Below, piece after piece: positions 42,585 to 52,063 of a DNA stretch of 64,000 nt (within the stretch, counting starts at the first letter, position 1; each line of letters opens with the position of its first letter). The translations under genes were made by a program, and so were the position numbers. The notes below the pieces were generated by a model. That model was given only the letters and a program-made list of their open reading frames with translations. It was not told the origin of the DNA and did not search any database. The stretch comes from Natronomonas aquatica (GTDB lineage Archaea; Halobacteriota; Halobacteria; Halobacteriales; Haloarculaceae): contig NZ_JAHLKM010000002.1 of assembly GCF_024449025.1 (NCBI RefSeq), forward strand, positions 124,001-188,000, in the 5' to 3' direction.

Positions 42585-43664
42585 TCACGCCGACGACGGT
42601 CGATCCTGCCGTTCGAGATCGAGCGGATCCTCGATCTCGCCCATCACCGCCTCGAGGGCGTCCGTCGCGGTGACGAGGCCGACGACGGGGCCCTCGGATC
42701 CGTCTTGGACGAGCGCGAGTTCCTGGTGCTTTCGCTGGAACCGATCGACGACCTCGCTGATCGGCGTCTCCGCCCGGATCGTCATCGGATCGACCGCGAT
42801 CTCCTCGAAAGTGATCTCGCCGTTTCGGAGTTCCTCGAACCGATCGACGACCGCGGGCACGTAGACGATGCCCCGGAAGTCGGCCGGGTCCTCGCCGACC
42901 AGCGGGAAGCGAGTGTGGGGGCTGTCGCCGATCCGGTCGAGGTTCTCCTCGGGTGGAACGGTCGTCGAGAGGAAGACGATGTCCTCGCGGTCGGTCATCA
43001 CCTCACTCGTCGGTCGCTCGCCGACGGTGAAGGCGTTGAGGATCTCCGTTTTCCGTTCCTCGGGGAGGTCGCTCCGATCCAGCGTCGACCCGAGTCGGTG
43101 CCGGAGTTCCGCCCGCGATTCGATGCGGTCCGTCTCCGTCTCCAGCCACGCGCCGGTCATCTCGACGCCGAAACGCCGGAGCGTCCACTTTGCGACGCCA
43201 TCCCCGATCATGATGGCCGGATAGATGAGCTTGGCGAACCAGTACAGCGGCGTCGCGCCGTATCGGGCGACGAACCGCGTTCGCTCGACGCCGAGATACG
43301 TGGGCGTCTGTTCGCCGTGTGTCAAATGGAGCAGGTTGATGATCAGAAACCCGACGAGGCCGCCGGCCCCGATCGAGGCCAAGAGCGTGTTTTCGAAGAG
43401 CGGATCGAGAAGCGCCGCAAGCGCCGGTTCCGCGACGATCCCGACGGCGATGCTGGTCGCGGAGATCCCGACCTGACAGCTCGTGAGATAGATCTCGAGA
43501 TCCTCGGTCATCTCCCAGGCCCGGCGCAGGCCCGGAACGTCGAACTCCGATTCCGGGTACTGACGGACGCGGGTCAGCGCGAACTCGATCGCGACGAAAA
43601 AGCCGTTGGCCAGGATCAAGCACACTCCGGCGAACACACGAAGCCCGATCTCGAGTCCGTTCAT
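42585..43664 (-). CDS. CNNM/DUF21-CBS membrane protein (CorC/HlyC-like)
   Basis: 359 aa protein with an N-terminal DUF21 transmembrane domain (about 1-170: VFAGVCLILANGFFVAIEFA, TSCQVGISATSIAVGIVAEP, GLVGFLIINLLHLTHGEQTP) and a cytoplasmic CBS pair (about 205-345: VMTDREDIVFLS, ELALVQDGSEGPVVGLVTAT). Related proteins move or sense Mg2+ and bind adenine nucleotides through the CBS modules. It lacks the small C-terminal CorC domain. It stands alone on this strand. Confidence 0.88.
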   Translation of the reverse strand: MNGLEIGLRVFAGVCLILANGFFVAIEFALTRVRQYPESEFDVPGLRRAWEMTEDLEIYLTSCQVGISATSIAVGIVAEPALAALLDPLFENTLLASIGAGGLVGFLIINLLHLTHGEQTPTYLGVERTRFVARYGATPLYWFAKLIYPAIMIGDGVAKWTLRRFGVEMTGAWLETETDRIESRAELRHRLGSTLDRSDLPEERKTEILNAFTVGERPTSEVMTDREDIVFLSTTVPPEENLDRIGDSPHTRFPLVGEDPADFRGIVYVPAVVDRFEELRNGEITFEEIAVDPMTIRAETPISEVVDRFQRKHQELALVQDGSEGPVVGLVTATDALEAVMGEIEDPLDLERQDRPSSA

Positions 43665-43785
43665 CGCCGACGCTTGAGTTCCGGATGGCCGGGGCTTTCA
43701 AGCTTCGGTTGCCGGCCCGGATCGACGATCGGGTGGTGATCGACCGCGATCGGACGGGGTCTCCTCGGAGAAACGCTCCTGACGG

Positions 43786-44046
43786 TCAGGCCGTGGCGGT
43801 CCCGGTTCCCGGTTCGTCGGCGTCGGCGATCCGGTAGTTCGATTTCCGGGCGTCCATGAGATAGACGGATTCTTCGACGGCGTCGGCGTCGTCGAGCTTT
43901 TTGAGGGCGTGGCGGACGGTTCGCTGGGGGAGCAGGGAGGTCTCGGCCAGCTGTGCCTGTGTCATCGGTCCCTCGTACTGGAGCGTCTTGTAGACGAGCT
44001 TTGCGCTCGGCGGAAGCGACGCGACCGCCGACTCGATCTCTGACAT
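43786..44046 (-). CDS. Winged-helix regulator, MarR/TrmB-like, 86 aa
   Basis: 86 aa single winged-helix domain from the ATG at 44046: SAKLVYKTLQYEGPMTQAQL, AETSLLPQRTVRHALKKLDD, and wing AVEESVYLMDARKSNYRIAD. The second helix (LLPQRTVRHALKKL) is the recognition helix. Upstream in-frame ATGs at 44070 and further would extend it without family support. Small one-domain regulators of this kind are common in haloarchaea; targets unknown. Confidence 0.8.
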   Translation of the reverse strand: MSEIESAVASLPPSAKLVYKTLQYEGPMTQAQLAETSLLPQRTVRHALKKLDDADAVEESVYLMDARKSNYRIADADEPGTGTATA

Positions 44047-44153
44047 TACTGTCTCGAACACACGGTGGGTCATTAATCGTCCGTCGCTTCGACCAGACCC
44101 ACGCAATTTCGCGGTGAGTTTATATAGGTCTAATCGGCGAGGTGCCCGGCCCC

Positions 44154-44375
44154 TCACTCCTCGAGCAGCCCGAGATCCGCCGCGACGTAGTCGGCGAGCT
44201 GATCGAACACGTCGGGATCGACCGCGGCGACCGCCTCACCGTCGTGTACCCCCTCGTTGTGGCGGGCGACCGTCTTCTCGACCTCCGGGAACGGCACGTA
44301 CGTCCGGGTGTCACACTCGGGACAGACGATCGGGATCTCCGGGAGGTCCGACTTCGATTCCGATTCGTCGCTCAT
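44154..44375 (-). CDS. Small zinc-binding protein, 73 aa
   Basis: 73 aa acidic protein: MSDESESKSDLPEIPIVCPE begins it, then CxxC (VCPECDTRTYVPFPE) and later His pair (ARHNEGVHDGEAVAA), together a possible C2H2 zinc site. The tail DPDVFDQLADYVAADLGLLE is helical. No enzyme motif is present and the role is unknown. It is transcribed away from the second cheC, 46 bp after that gene's end. Confidence 0.7.
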   Translation of the reverse strand: MSDESESKSDLPEIPIVCPECDTRTYVPFPEVEKTVARHNEGVHDGEAVAAVDPDVFDQLADYVAADLGLLEE

Positions 44376-44421
44376 GGTTCCTCACTGTGCCCCGGACGAA
44401 TAAAACCGCCCCGGTTCCCCG

Positions 44422-45594
44422 TCAGGCCGCCTCCGCCGGGAGCGCCGAAAGCGCCCGCGTGAGTTCGCGGGTATCCGGCAACACGTACAGCTGTACCTCC
44501 GCCTCCCGGTCGGCGATCTCGATCGTCGTATCGATGGTGAAAGCGTACTCCTGGTCCTTCGAGAGGCGGTTTTGAACCGTCCGTATGACGTTCGCACCCG
44601 AATCGCGGACGAACTCCGGAGGGGTGTGTTCGATGCTGCTCTGGAGGGTGTTCGCCCAGCTGTCGATGAACCCGCTCGTGATGATGTTCCCGAGTTCCTT
44701 TATCGCCGCTTCCGTCATGCCGTCCCCGCCGGAATCGACGCCCCCGGGCGTCATCGCGGCGGCGATCCGATCGGCGGAGCCTTCGCTGAACATGGCGACG
44801 AAGTAGCCGCTCGGCAGCCCGGTCAGCTCGAAGACGACGCTGACGTAGGTATCGGTTCCGACCTCGGCGGACATATCCGAAAACGAGAGAAACCGCAGCT
44901 GGCTCACGCTCACGTCGGTCCGGAGCCCGGTCAGCTGGGCGATCTGCTCGGAGGCCCGGCTCGCGCTCCGGCTGGCGAAGCCGTTGAAGACGGTGAGCTT
45001 CTGGGCCGGGACGGCGAGCCCGTCCGGCTGTCCCTCGAGGAGCTTGACGAACTCGCTGTACTCGGGGATCAGATAGATCGGGACCGAGAGGTCCCCGTCG
45101 ACGGCTTCCAGACGGCTCTCGAAGAGGAACGCGCCGTACTCCTCGGCGTCCCGGCGCGTCAGTCGGGGCAGGATCCGGGTGCCGCTCGCCTCGATGTACG
45201 TCGGCGGCGTGATGTCGACCGAGGTGTTCAGATGGTTCGCCCACCCGTCGACGAAGCCGCCGATCATGATGTTGCCGAGTTCCGCGAACGCGCCGCCGAC
45301 GAGCGAGCCGTCCGCTCCCCTTGCCTCGAGTCGCTTCCGGAGGCGTCCGGCCGACTCCGGATCGAAAATCAACACCGTCTCTCCGGAGAGGCCGCCGCTC
45401 AGCCCGACCTGGACGCCGACGTACTGCCGGCCGGTGAAGATCTCCCCCAGCGTGTCGTCGGTGACCAGACTGACGCCGGTCACGTCGTGACGCATCCGGA
45501 CGCCAGCGATCTGGGACAGCGCCCGCGCGGCCTGGTTCGCGCCGCGGGAGGCGAGGTGGTTGTACGCCTCCAGTTGGTTGATCGCGATCTTCAT
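44422..45594 (-). CDS. Second tandem CheC-family protein
   Basis: 390 aa, again two CheC units like the protein at 13400-14596, but more diverged. The catalytic Glu and Asn are kept in both halves (AELGNIMIGGFVDGWANHLN and KELGNIITSGFIDSWANTLQ, each followed by the TPP proline). The Asp/Ser four residues before the Glu is Gly in the first half and Ala in the second. It may act on a different response regulator or as a binding protein. It sits 30 kb from the che genes with no che neighbour. Confidence 0.88.
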   Translation of the reverse strand: MKIAINQLEAYNHLASRGANQAARALSQIAGVRMRHDVTGVSLVTDDTLGEIFTGRQYVGVQVGLSGGLSGETVLIFDPESAGRLRKRLEARGADGSLVGGAFAELGNIMIGGFVDGWANHLNTSVDITPPTYIEASGTRILPRLTRRDAEEYGAFLFESRLEAVDGDLSVPIYLIPEYSEFVKLLEGQPDGLAVPAQKLTVFNGFASRSASRASEQIAQLTGLRTDVSVSQLRFLSFSDMSAEVGTDTYVSVVFELTGLPSGYFVAMFSEGSADRIAAAMTPGGVDSGGDGMTEAAIKELGNIITSGFIDSWANTLQSSIEHTPPEFVRDSGANVIRTVQNRLSKDQEYAFTIDTTIEIADREAEVQLYVLPDTRELTRALSALPAEAA

Positions 45595-45723
45595 CGCTAG
45601 CTGTGGGCGAGTCTGTCTGCGGTCGGTCGATCCGGGGTCGGGACACGGGCGATACGGGCGGTCATACGCTCGCTTCGTGGCGCCGTATAGTAACCTTCGG
45701 GGCCGACACAGCGCTCGAAAGCG

Positions 45724-46713
45724 CTATTCGAACATTCCGGTCGACATGTAGCGTTCGCCGGAATCCCAAAAGACAGTCACGACGAGCGGACACGCCTCCG
45801 GGATCGGGTCGGGCGATCGGGGTTCGTCCGCCAGGATTCCGACGTCGTTGGTCGGACCGGGACACCGGTCGGGATCGACGTCGTGCTCCTCGGCCAGCCG
45901 CTCGGCGACGCGCTTTGCCGCCAGAAGCGACCCGCCGGAGGACTGGCCGACGAGGATCCCCTCCTCGCGGGCGAGCCGCCGACACTCGGCCTCGGCGGCC
46001 TCGATCCCGACGGTTTCGACGTCGTCCAGCAGGTCCCGATCGAGGTTCGGCGAGACGAACCCCGGACCCATCCCCTGGAAGTCGTCGTCGCCGGGATCGC
46101 CCCCCGAGAGGACGGCGTTCGCCTCCGGTTCGACGCCCACGATCGACACGTCGGGATGCTCCTCCCGCAGCCGGCGGCCGATCCCCGAGACCGTCCCGCC
46201 GGTCCCGATCCCGGCGACCAGGGCATCGACCCGGTGGCCCTCGACCTGTCGGAGGATCTCCTCGCCGGTCGTCCGGTAGTGCGATTCGGGGTTGGCCGGG
46301 TTCTCGAACTGTCTGAGCTGTACCATCCCCGCCTCGGCTTCGAGTTCGTCCGCCCGCTCTTTCGCGTCGGAGATCGTCCCCTCGACCAGTTCCAGGTCGG
46401 CCCCGTAGGCGGCCATTAGTTGCCGCCTTTCGGGCGATTTCGAGGCCGGCATGACGACCGTGAGGTCGTAGCCCTTCGCGGCGGCGGCGACCGCAAGGCC
46501 GATCCCCGTGTTTCCGGATGTCGGCTCGACGATCCGATCGTCGGGGGTGAGCTCGCCGGCCGCCTCCGCCGCCTCGACCATCGCCAGCGCCGGGCGGTCC
46601 TTCGCGGAGCCGCCGGGGTTCTTCGATTCGATCTTCGCGGCGATGACCGATCCGGGCGGCGACTGGACCTGTACCAGCGGCGAGCCGATCGTTCCGAGGA
46701 TACCCCGCTTCAT
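45724..46713 (-). CDS. cysK: Cysteine synthase (O-acetylserine sulfhydrylase)
   Basis: 329 aa PLP enzyme making cysteine from O-acetylserine and sulfide. PLP Lys is K38 in IESKNPGGSAKDRPALAMVE; the substrate loop EPTSGNTGIGLA and the PLP-phosphate glycine loop GIGTGGTVSGIGR are intact. The C-terminal 20 residues (VVTVFWDSGERYMSTGMFE) are typical of CysK. It stands alone. Confidence 0.93.
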   Translation of the reverse strand: MKRGILGTIGSPLVQVQSPPGSVIAAKIESKNPGGSAKDRPALAMVEAAEAAGELTPDDRIVEPTSGNTGIGLAVAAAAKGYDLTVVMPASKSPERRQLMAAYGADLELVEGTISDAKERADELEAEAGMVQLRQFENPANPESHYRTTGEEILRQVEGHRVDALVAGIGTGGTVSGIGRRLREEHPDVSIVGVEPEANAVLSGGDPGDDDFQGMGPGFVSPNLDRDLLDDVETVGIEAAEAECRRLAREEGILVGQSSGGSLLAAKRVAERLAEEHDVDPDRCPGPTNDVGILADEPRSPDPIPEACPLVVTVFWDSGERYMSTGMFE

Positions 46714-46855
46714 CGGCTCCGGGTTCGGGATACTGGTATAAAACGTCGATGGAGCGGGATCGGTGGAACGACCGGGTCGTGCCAGTGGACCGGGCGGGGT
46801 GGGTCGTGAGGTCTCCGAACGCGGCGCTTAAAATAACGCGACGCGTACCCCCGGT

Positions 46856-47227
46856 ATGGAACTGGAAACGATGCGACCCAATCCCGTCTGGGACGCCGAC
46901 GCATACGAGGAGGCGGTCGGGGTCTTCGAATCGCGGTCCGACGAGGTCGTCGTGGAGGTGTGGGGCGGCGACTGGTGTCCCGACTGTCGATCGCAGCTAC
47001 CGGATTTCGGCGCGGCCATGGAGGCGGCGGGCGTCGAGCGCGTCGAGCACTACCCCGTCGAGAAGGCCGACGACGGCTCGAAGGTCGGCACCGGCGTCGA
47101 GGAGTACGGCATCGAGCTGATCCCGACGGTGATCGTCGAGGACGCGGAGACCGGGACGGAACTGGCCCGCTTCGTCGAGGACGCCGACGCCCCGATCGTC
47201 GTCCACCTGGCCGAACAGCTGGTCTGA
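46856..47227 (+). CDS. Thioredoxin-like protein with CPDC motif
   Basis: 123 aa thioredoxin-fold protein with active pair C41-P-D-C44 (VWGGDWCPDCRSQLPDFG) and the cis-Pro segment ELIPTVIVED. The N-terminus (MRPNPVWDADAYEEAVGVFE) is longer than in classic thioredoxin. Reducing cytoplasmic disulfides or scavenging peroxide with a partner is expected; the partner is not visible. It is divergent from cysK. Confidence 0.85.
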   Translation: MELETMRPNPVWDADAYEEAVGVFESRSDEVVVEVWGGDWCPDCRSQLPDFGAAMEAAGVERVEHYPVEKADDGSKVGTGVEEYGIELIPTVIVEDAETGTELARFVEDADAPIVVHLAEQLV

Positions 47228-47269
47228 GAGCTCCCGACCGCGTTCCGGACGCGTGCCCGTCGGGCTCGC

Positions 47270-48541
47270 TCAGGGCTGACTCACCGCGACGCGTTCGACG
47301 GCGTCGCTCACCACGTCGACAGCGAGGCCGAGCGATTCCTCGTCGACGTCGAACGTCGCGGTGTGGTGACCGCCGGGATGGTCGGTTCCGACCGCGAGAT
47401 ACGTCGCCAGCCCGCCGTTGTTCTGGACGCGCTGCATGAGGAACGTGGCGTCCTCGCTGCCGCCGATCTCGCCGCGCCGGGTCGCCCGCTCGACGTCGGG
47501 GTGCGATCGGGCGGCCTCCCGGATGATCTCGACCAGTTCAGCGTCGCTTTCGGCCGACGGGGCCTCGCCCTCGACGGTCACGTCGAACTCACAGTCGTGT
47601 GAGATCGCCGCCCCCTCGAAGACGGCCCCGGCGCGCTCGAAGACGTGATCGCGGATCGCCGTCGTGGCGCCCCGCGCTTCGCCGTGGATGAACGCCTCCT
47701 CGGGGATGATGTTGGTCGCGGTGCCGCCGCCGACCCGACCGGCGTTGATCCGGGAGGGCCCCTCGCTGTGGCGCTCGATCCCATAGAGGTTCGAGACCGC
47801 CGTCACCATCGCCTGGACGGCGTTGCGTCCCGCCTCGGGCCTGGCGCCGGCGTGTCCGGGTTCGCCCTCGAACGTCGTGTAGAACTGTGTCACTGCGAGG
47901 AAGTCGTCGATCCCACAGACGATCTCGCCCGTCGGGTAATCGAGGCCGATATGGAGCGCAAAGAGATACCCGACGTCGTCGAGGTGTCCCGATTCGGCCA
48001 TCGGTCTGCCGCCGCCGATGGTCTCCTCGGCGGGCTGGAAAAAGATCTTCAGCGTCCCCGAGAAGTCACTCCTCTTGATCGCTTCGATGACGCCGAGCCC
48101 GATCGTGATGTGGGCGTCGTGGCCACAGGCGTGCATCGCCCCCGTCTCCGATCGGAACCCCTCCCGGGCGGGGTGGTGTTCGTCGTCGGTCGCCTCCTCT
48201 CGCGGGAGCCCGTCGATGTCGACCCGGAGCCCGACGGTCGGACCCTCGCCGCGCTCGAGGACGGCCACGGCGCCGGTCCAGCCGCCCGAAAGCGCCCCGA
48301 GGACGTCGGGGTCGGCGCCGGCTTCGCGGGCCCGCTGCATCCACGGTTCGAGTTCGTCGTCGTCGGGGACGGCGAGTCGTTCCCCGGCCAGCGCCTCGCG
48401 GCCGACGTGGAGTTCGTCGACGCCGATCGTCTCGAGTTCCTCGACGATGCGGGCCGTCGTCCAGAACTCCCGCCAGGCCGGTTCCGGGTGGCGGTGAAAC
48501 TCCCTGCGCAGTTCGATCAACCGGTCGCGGTCGACGCTCAT
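47270..48541 (-). CDS. M20-family amidohydrolase (peptidase/aminoacylase type)
   Basis: 423 aa zinc amidohydrolase of the AbgA/IAA-amino-acid hydrolase group. Metal ligands: HACGHDAHITIGLGVIEAIK, FQPAEETIGGGRPMAE (general-base Glu) and the C-terminal GTDHPGGHHTATF. The dimerisation insert lies about 200-330. It would remove an acyl group from an amino acid or similar amide; substrate not readable. Length is normal. Confidence 0.9.
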   Translation of the reverse strand: MSVDRDRLIELRREFHRHPEPAWREFWTTARIVEELETIGVDELHVGREALAGERLAVPDDDELEPWMQRAREAGADPDVLGALSGGWTGAVAVLERGEGPTVGLRVDIDGLPREEATDDEHHPAREGFRSETGAMHACGHDAHITIGLGVIEAIKRSDFSGTLKIFFQPAEETIGGGRPMAESGHLDDVGYLFALHIGLDYPTGEIVCGIDDFLAVTQFYTTFEGEPGHAGARPEAGRNAVQAMVTAVSNLYGIERHSEGPSRINAGRVGGGTATNIIPEEAFIHGEARGATTAIRDHVFERAGAVFEGAAISHDCEFDVTVEGEAPSAESDAELVEIIREAARSHPDVERATRRGEIGGSEDATFLMQRVQNNGGLATYLAVGTDHPGGHHTATFDVDEESLGLAVDVVSDAVERVAVSQP

Positions 48542-48610
48542 ATAACTCGATCCGTCCCGATCGATATAAGTCCACGCTGTCAGACCGGCGAATCCGGGGA
48601 AAACCAGCCG

Positions 48611-48940
48611 TCAGTTGCTGCCGGGGGTCGAGACCCGCTCTACCTCGACGTCCAGGCGGATCCCGTCGGGGAACTCCTGTTCGGTGACCGCCCGTGCGAA
48701 GTCGTCGTGGCCGACGACCTCCATCCGCCGTTCGTAGACCGTGTACTGCCAGTGTTTGAACGACCGGTCGTCGGCGTCGAGCCGCTTGGCCTGCGGGACC
48801 GAGACGTCGATCGGCGATTCGGCGTGGGGGCCCCGGAGTTCGACGCCTTTCCGTTCCGCCCGGTGTTTGATCCCCCCCACGACGCGTTCGAGGACGTCCC
48901 GGTCCCCGCTCTGGAGTGTCAGCGTAGTGACGAACGGCAT
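48611..48940 (-). CDS. uS10-like ribosomal-protein paralog
   Basis: 109 aa protein resembling ribosomal protein uS10 (S10p/mL48 family): the core KGVELRGPHAESPIDVSVPQ and HWQYTVYERRMEVVGHDDFA match the S10 fold, but the normal haloarchaeal uS10 start (VRLAGTSPEDL) is absent and replaced by MPFVTTLTLQSGDRDVLERV. It is therefore a paralog, not rpsJ. The start at 48940 gives the compact fold; 48979 is an alternative. A role in a modified ribosome or in transcription antitermination, as for NusE/S10, is conceivable but unproven. Confidence 0.75.
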   Translation of the reverse strand: MPFVTTLTLQSGDRDVLERVVGGIKHRAERKGVELRGPHAESPIDVSVPQAKRLDADDRSFKHWQYTVYERRMEVVGHDDFARAVTEQEFPDGIRLDVEVERVSTPGSN

Positions 48941-49062
48941 GTACACCCGTGGACGCTCGAGGGTGAAAAACGCATCCATCGGTCTCCCCCGGTCCGGACG
49001 GTGGGGATTCGCCGACGGGTGGTCCGACACCCATTTATTAGACGGCTGTTTACCATGGGCTA

Positions 49063-49488
49063 ATGATAGAGGCCACGAGCGCGGGAGCCATCCTCTTTCG
49101 CGATACGCGTGGCCGGCGCGAGTACCTGCTGCTCAAGTCCCGCCCCGGCGACTGGGAGTTCCCCAAGGGCGGGGTCGAGGGCGACGAGGAGCTCCAGCAG
49201 ACCGCTATCCGGGAAGTAAAAGAGGAGGCCGGGATCGAGGACTTCCGGCTGTTGAACGGCTTCCGTGAAGACTACGACTACGTGTTCGAGGCGAACGGGG
49301 ACACCATCCACAAGACGGTCCACCTGTTCATCGCCAAATCCTACGAGGCGTCGGCGGAGCTCTCCTCGGAGCACCGCGATCTGCAGTGGCGCGACTACGA
49401 ACAGGCGGTCAACACGATCACCCAGGACGGGCCGCGGGAGATCTTCGAGGAGGCCCACGAGTTCATCGACGAGGAAATCGAGGAGTAG
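49063..49488 (+). CDS. Nudix hydrolase, Ap4A hydrolase type
   Basis: 141 aa Nudix enzyme with an intact box GGVEGDEELQQTAIREVKEE (GX5EX7REUXEEXG) in residues about 33-55. N-terminus MIEATSAGAILFRDTRGRRE and context fit the asymmetric diadenosine tetraphosphatase group, which hydrolyses Ap4A to ATP and AMP. It lies just upstream of the convergent kinase-like gene (1-bp gap). Substrate preference is inference. Confidence 0.88.
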   Translation: MIEATSAGAILFRDTRGRREYLLLKSRPGDWEFPKGGVEGDEELQQTAIREVKEEAGIEDFRLLNGFREDYDYVFEANGDTIHKTVHLFIAKSYEASAELSSEHRDLQWRDYEQAVNTITQDGPREIFEEAHEFIDEEIEE

Positions 49489-49489
49489 A

Positions 49490-50302
49490 TCAGGCGGCTA
49501 TCTTCTCGATTTCGCCTTTGACGAGCGTCGTATCGAAGTCGTGGTCGGGTCTGAGACCGACGAAATCGAGGAACTCGCGGGCGGCCAGCAGATCGTCGGC
49601 ACGGTACACCGCCGCGGCAGCCGCGACTGCGACCCCCGAACCGATAGCGGGCGCGAGCGACGCGAGCGCACACGCGATGTCGTAGGCTTTCGCGTCGTCG
49701 ATCGCCTCCGCCCGCACGCTCGTTGCGTCGATGAAATACAGCGTCTCGACGCCCTCGTCGTTCGGGGCGACGAGGACGTTTTCGGCACGCAGATCCCCGT
49801 GGGCGAGGCTGGCCTCGTGCATCGACGCGAGGTGCTCGAAGAGGACCGGCGCGAACGATTCGGTCCGATCGTCCGGAAGCTCGCCGAGCGTCCGGAAGTC
49901 CGGGAGGTACTCGAGAACGAGCACGCCGAACCCCTCGTGTTCGAAGGCCTCGATCGGCTCGGGAGCGTCGATGCCCAGCTCGCACATCCGCTCGGTGGCT
50001 GCCAGTTCGTGTTCGGCCATCTCCAGCGGTGTCGAGAACCGCTCAAAGAACCCTTCGGTCCCCGAGGAGACGGCGCCGATGTTCCGACCGGCCGTCAAAA
50101 GCGCGTGCATCAGCAGGTGTTGATCGGCGATCACCTTCACGAACCACCGGTCCTCGACCACACAGGGTACCGAAAGCCAATTGTCCGCCTCCAGACGCTC
50201 GAATGCCGCCGACGAGCCCCCGAAGCGGCGCGTCACTTCGCCGGCGACCGAGGACAGTTGCGACTCGGGGACGCTCGCCCGAAGCAACCCTCGGATGGCC
50301 AT
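49490..50302 (-). CDS. RIO1-like protein kinase fold protein
   Basis: 270 aa protein with a kinase-like fold. Visible: WFVKVIADQHLLMHALL (Lys of strand beta3), LVLEYLPDFRTLGEL hinge, catalytic loop AHGDLRAENVLV with HGD-N, and metal loop LYFIDATSVRAEA (IDxT). The N-terminal 50 residues resemble a wHTH (MAIRGLLRASVPESQLSSVA). This set is like archaeal RIO-type ATPases in ribosome maturation, but it is not RIO1 or RIO2 proper. Start at 50302. Confidence 0.8.
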   Translation of the reverse strand: MAIRGLLRASVPESQLSSVAGEVTRRFGGSSAAFERLEADNWLSVPCVVEDRWFVKVIADQHLLMHALLTAGRNIGAVSSGTEGFFERFSTPLEMAEHELAATERMCELGIDAPEPIEAFEHEGFGVLVLEYLPDFRTLGELPDDRTESFAPVLFEHLASMHEASLAHGDLRAENVLVAPNDEGVETLYFIDATSVRAEAIDDAKAYDIACALASLAPAIGSGVAVAAAAAVYRADDLLAAREFLDFVGLRPDHDFDTTLVKGEIEKIAA

Positions 50303-50384
50303 ACAGCCCGGCCTAGTGGCTCTCCCGATATAAGTTATCCCCCTCGCGGGGGTGATCGGAGCGGAACCGCCCGAACCGGCGGAT

Positions 50385-51869
50385 TTAGTCGTCCGAGCCG
50401 GCGACCCCGGTATCGCCCGCCGCATCGCCGATGTCCGGCCTGATGACGTCCCTGTCGGTGGATTCGCCCTGGATGTCGTAGGGGTACTCGCCGGTAACAC
50501 AGCCGAGACACAGGTCCGCGCGGGTCGAATCCAGCGCCTCCGCGACGGCGTCGATCGACAGATACGCGAGCGAGTCGGCGTCGATGTCCTCACGGATCGC
50601 GTCGGTCTCGCAGCCGGCGGCGATGAGTTCCTCCCGGGATGCCATGTCGATCCCCATATAGCAGGGGGCGACGATCGGCGGCGCGCCGATCCGCATGTGG
50701 ACTTCCTCGGCGCCGACGTCCCGGAGCAGTTCGACCAGCTGTGTCGACGTGGTCCCGCGGACGATCGAGTCGTCGATGACGGTGACGGTTTTGCCCTCGA
50801 CGACGTCCCGGATCGGATTGAGCTTGAGCCGGACGGCCCGCTCGCGGGCGTCCTGTGTCGGCATGATGAAGGTCCGACCGACGTAGCGGTTCTTCATCAG
50901 CCCCTCCGCGAAGGAGACCTCGGCTCCCTCGGCCTGGGCCGCCTCGGCGTAGCCGGAGGCGAAGGCACGCCCCGAGTCCGGAACCGGGAGGACGACATCG
51001 CTCTCGACGCCGGACTCGACCCACAGCTGTCGGCCCAGTTCCCGGCGGACGTCGTAGACTAGCTGTCCGTCGATGCGGGAATCCGGACGGGCGAAATAGA
51101 CGTGTTCGAAGAAACAGTGGGCGGTGTTGTCGCGTTCGACGAGCTGATACGAGTCGAACCCGGCGCCGTCGCCCTCGAGGACGACGAGTTCGCCGGGGCG
51201 GACGTCCCGGACGAGTTCGCCGTCGAGGACGTCGATCGCCGCCGACTCGGAGGCGAGGATGTACCCGTCGTCGAGCTCCCCGATACAGAGCGGCCGGTTG
51301 CCCTGTGGGTCCCGGACCCCGAGTACGGTATCGTCGTGGGCGATCGTCAACGAGTAGGAGCCGTGGATGCGGTTCATCGTCCGCTTGACCGCCCGGATCA
51401 GGTCGGCCTCCAGCAGGTTGCGCGCGAGTTCGTGTGCGATGACCTCGGTGTCGCCGTCGCTCGTGAAGGCGTGGCCGCTTGCCGCCAGTTCCTCGCGGAG
51501 TTCGGCGGTGTTGACGAGGTTGCCGTTGTGGCTCAACCCCAGCGAACCCGACTTGAACGACACTGAAAAAGGCTGTGCACAGGAGGAGTTGACGCTGCCT
51601 GCCGTCGGATAGCGGACGTGTCCGACGCCAGTCGCCCCTTTCAGCGTCTCCAGGTCCTCGGCTTCGAAGGCGTCGCCGACCAGCCCCATCTCGACGTGGC
51701 TGTGCTGCTGGAAGCCGTCGTGGGTGACGATCCCGGCGGATTCCTGTCCACGGTGTTGCAGCGCATAAAGCGCGTAGTACAGCGGCCGTGCGGCGTCCCG
51801 TTCGTCCAGCGAGACACCGACCACGCCGCATTTTTCAGTCGGCCCGTCCGGATGCCGCCCGTCTGGCAT
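50385..51869 (-). CDS. purF: Amidophosphoribosyltransferase
   Basis: 494 aa first enzyme of purine synthesis, making phosphoribosylamine from PRPP and glutamine. Maturation of a 13-residue propeptide exposes Cys14 (EKCGVVGVSL). The glutaminase domain (HRGQESAGIV, VGHVRYPTAGS) and the PRPP loop VIDDSIVRGTTSTQLVELL are intact. C-terminal Cys residues (CLGCVTGEYPYD) are as in type-II PurF with an FeS or structural role. Length and context normal. Confidence 0.94.
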   Translation of the reverse strand: MPDGRHPDGPTEKCGVVGVSLDERDAARPLYYALYALQHRGQESAGIVTHDGFQQHSHVEMGLVGDAFEAEDLETLKGATGVGHVRYPTAGSVNSSCAQPFSVSFKSGSLGLSHNGNLVNTAELREELAASGHAFTSDGDTEVIAHELARNLLEADLIRAVKRTMNRIHGSYSLTIAHDDTVLGVRDPQGNRPLCIGELDDGYILASESAAIDVLDGELVRDVRPGELVVLEGDGAGFDSYQLVERDNTAHCFFEHVYFARPDSRIDGQLVYDVRRELGRQLWVESGVESDVVLPVPDSGRAFASGYAEAAQAEGAEVSFAEGLMKNRYVGRTFIMPTQDARERAVRLKLNPIRDVVEGKTVTVIDDSIVRGTTSTQLVELLRDVGAEEVHMRIGAPPIVAPCYMGIDMASREELIAAGCETDAIREDIDADSLAYLSIDAVAEALDSTRADLCLGCVTGEYPYDIQGESTDRDVIRPDIGDAAGDTGVAGSDD

Positions 51870-52063
51870 ACCTACCTATGGAACGTCCACGGACAAAAAC
51901 CCACTCCATCGTGTGTGCTGGTGCGTCGTTTTCACACGGCAGTATACATGATCGTGGATACCAACGGTGTTCCGGAGGCATCGATCGGCGCGACACTGTC
52001 GTTTCCGGAGACACACTCGGTCCGACGGCGTCGCTATCGAAACGACGAAACAAACGGGAAACG

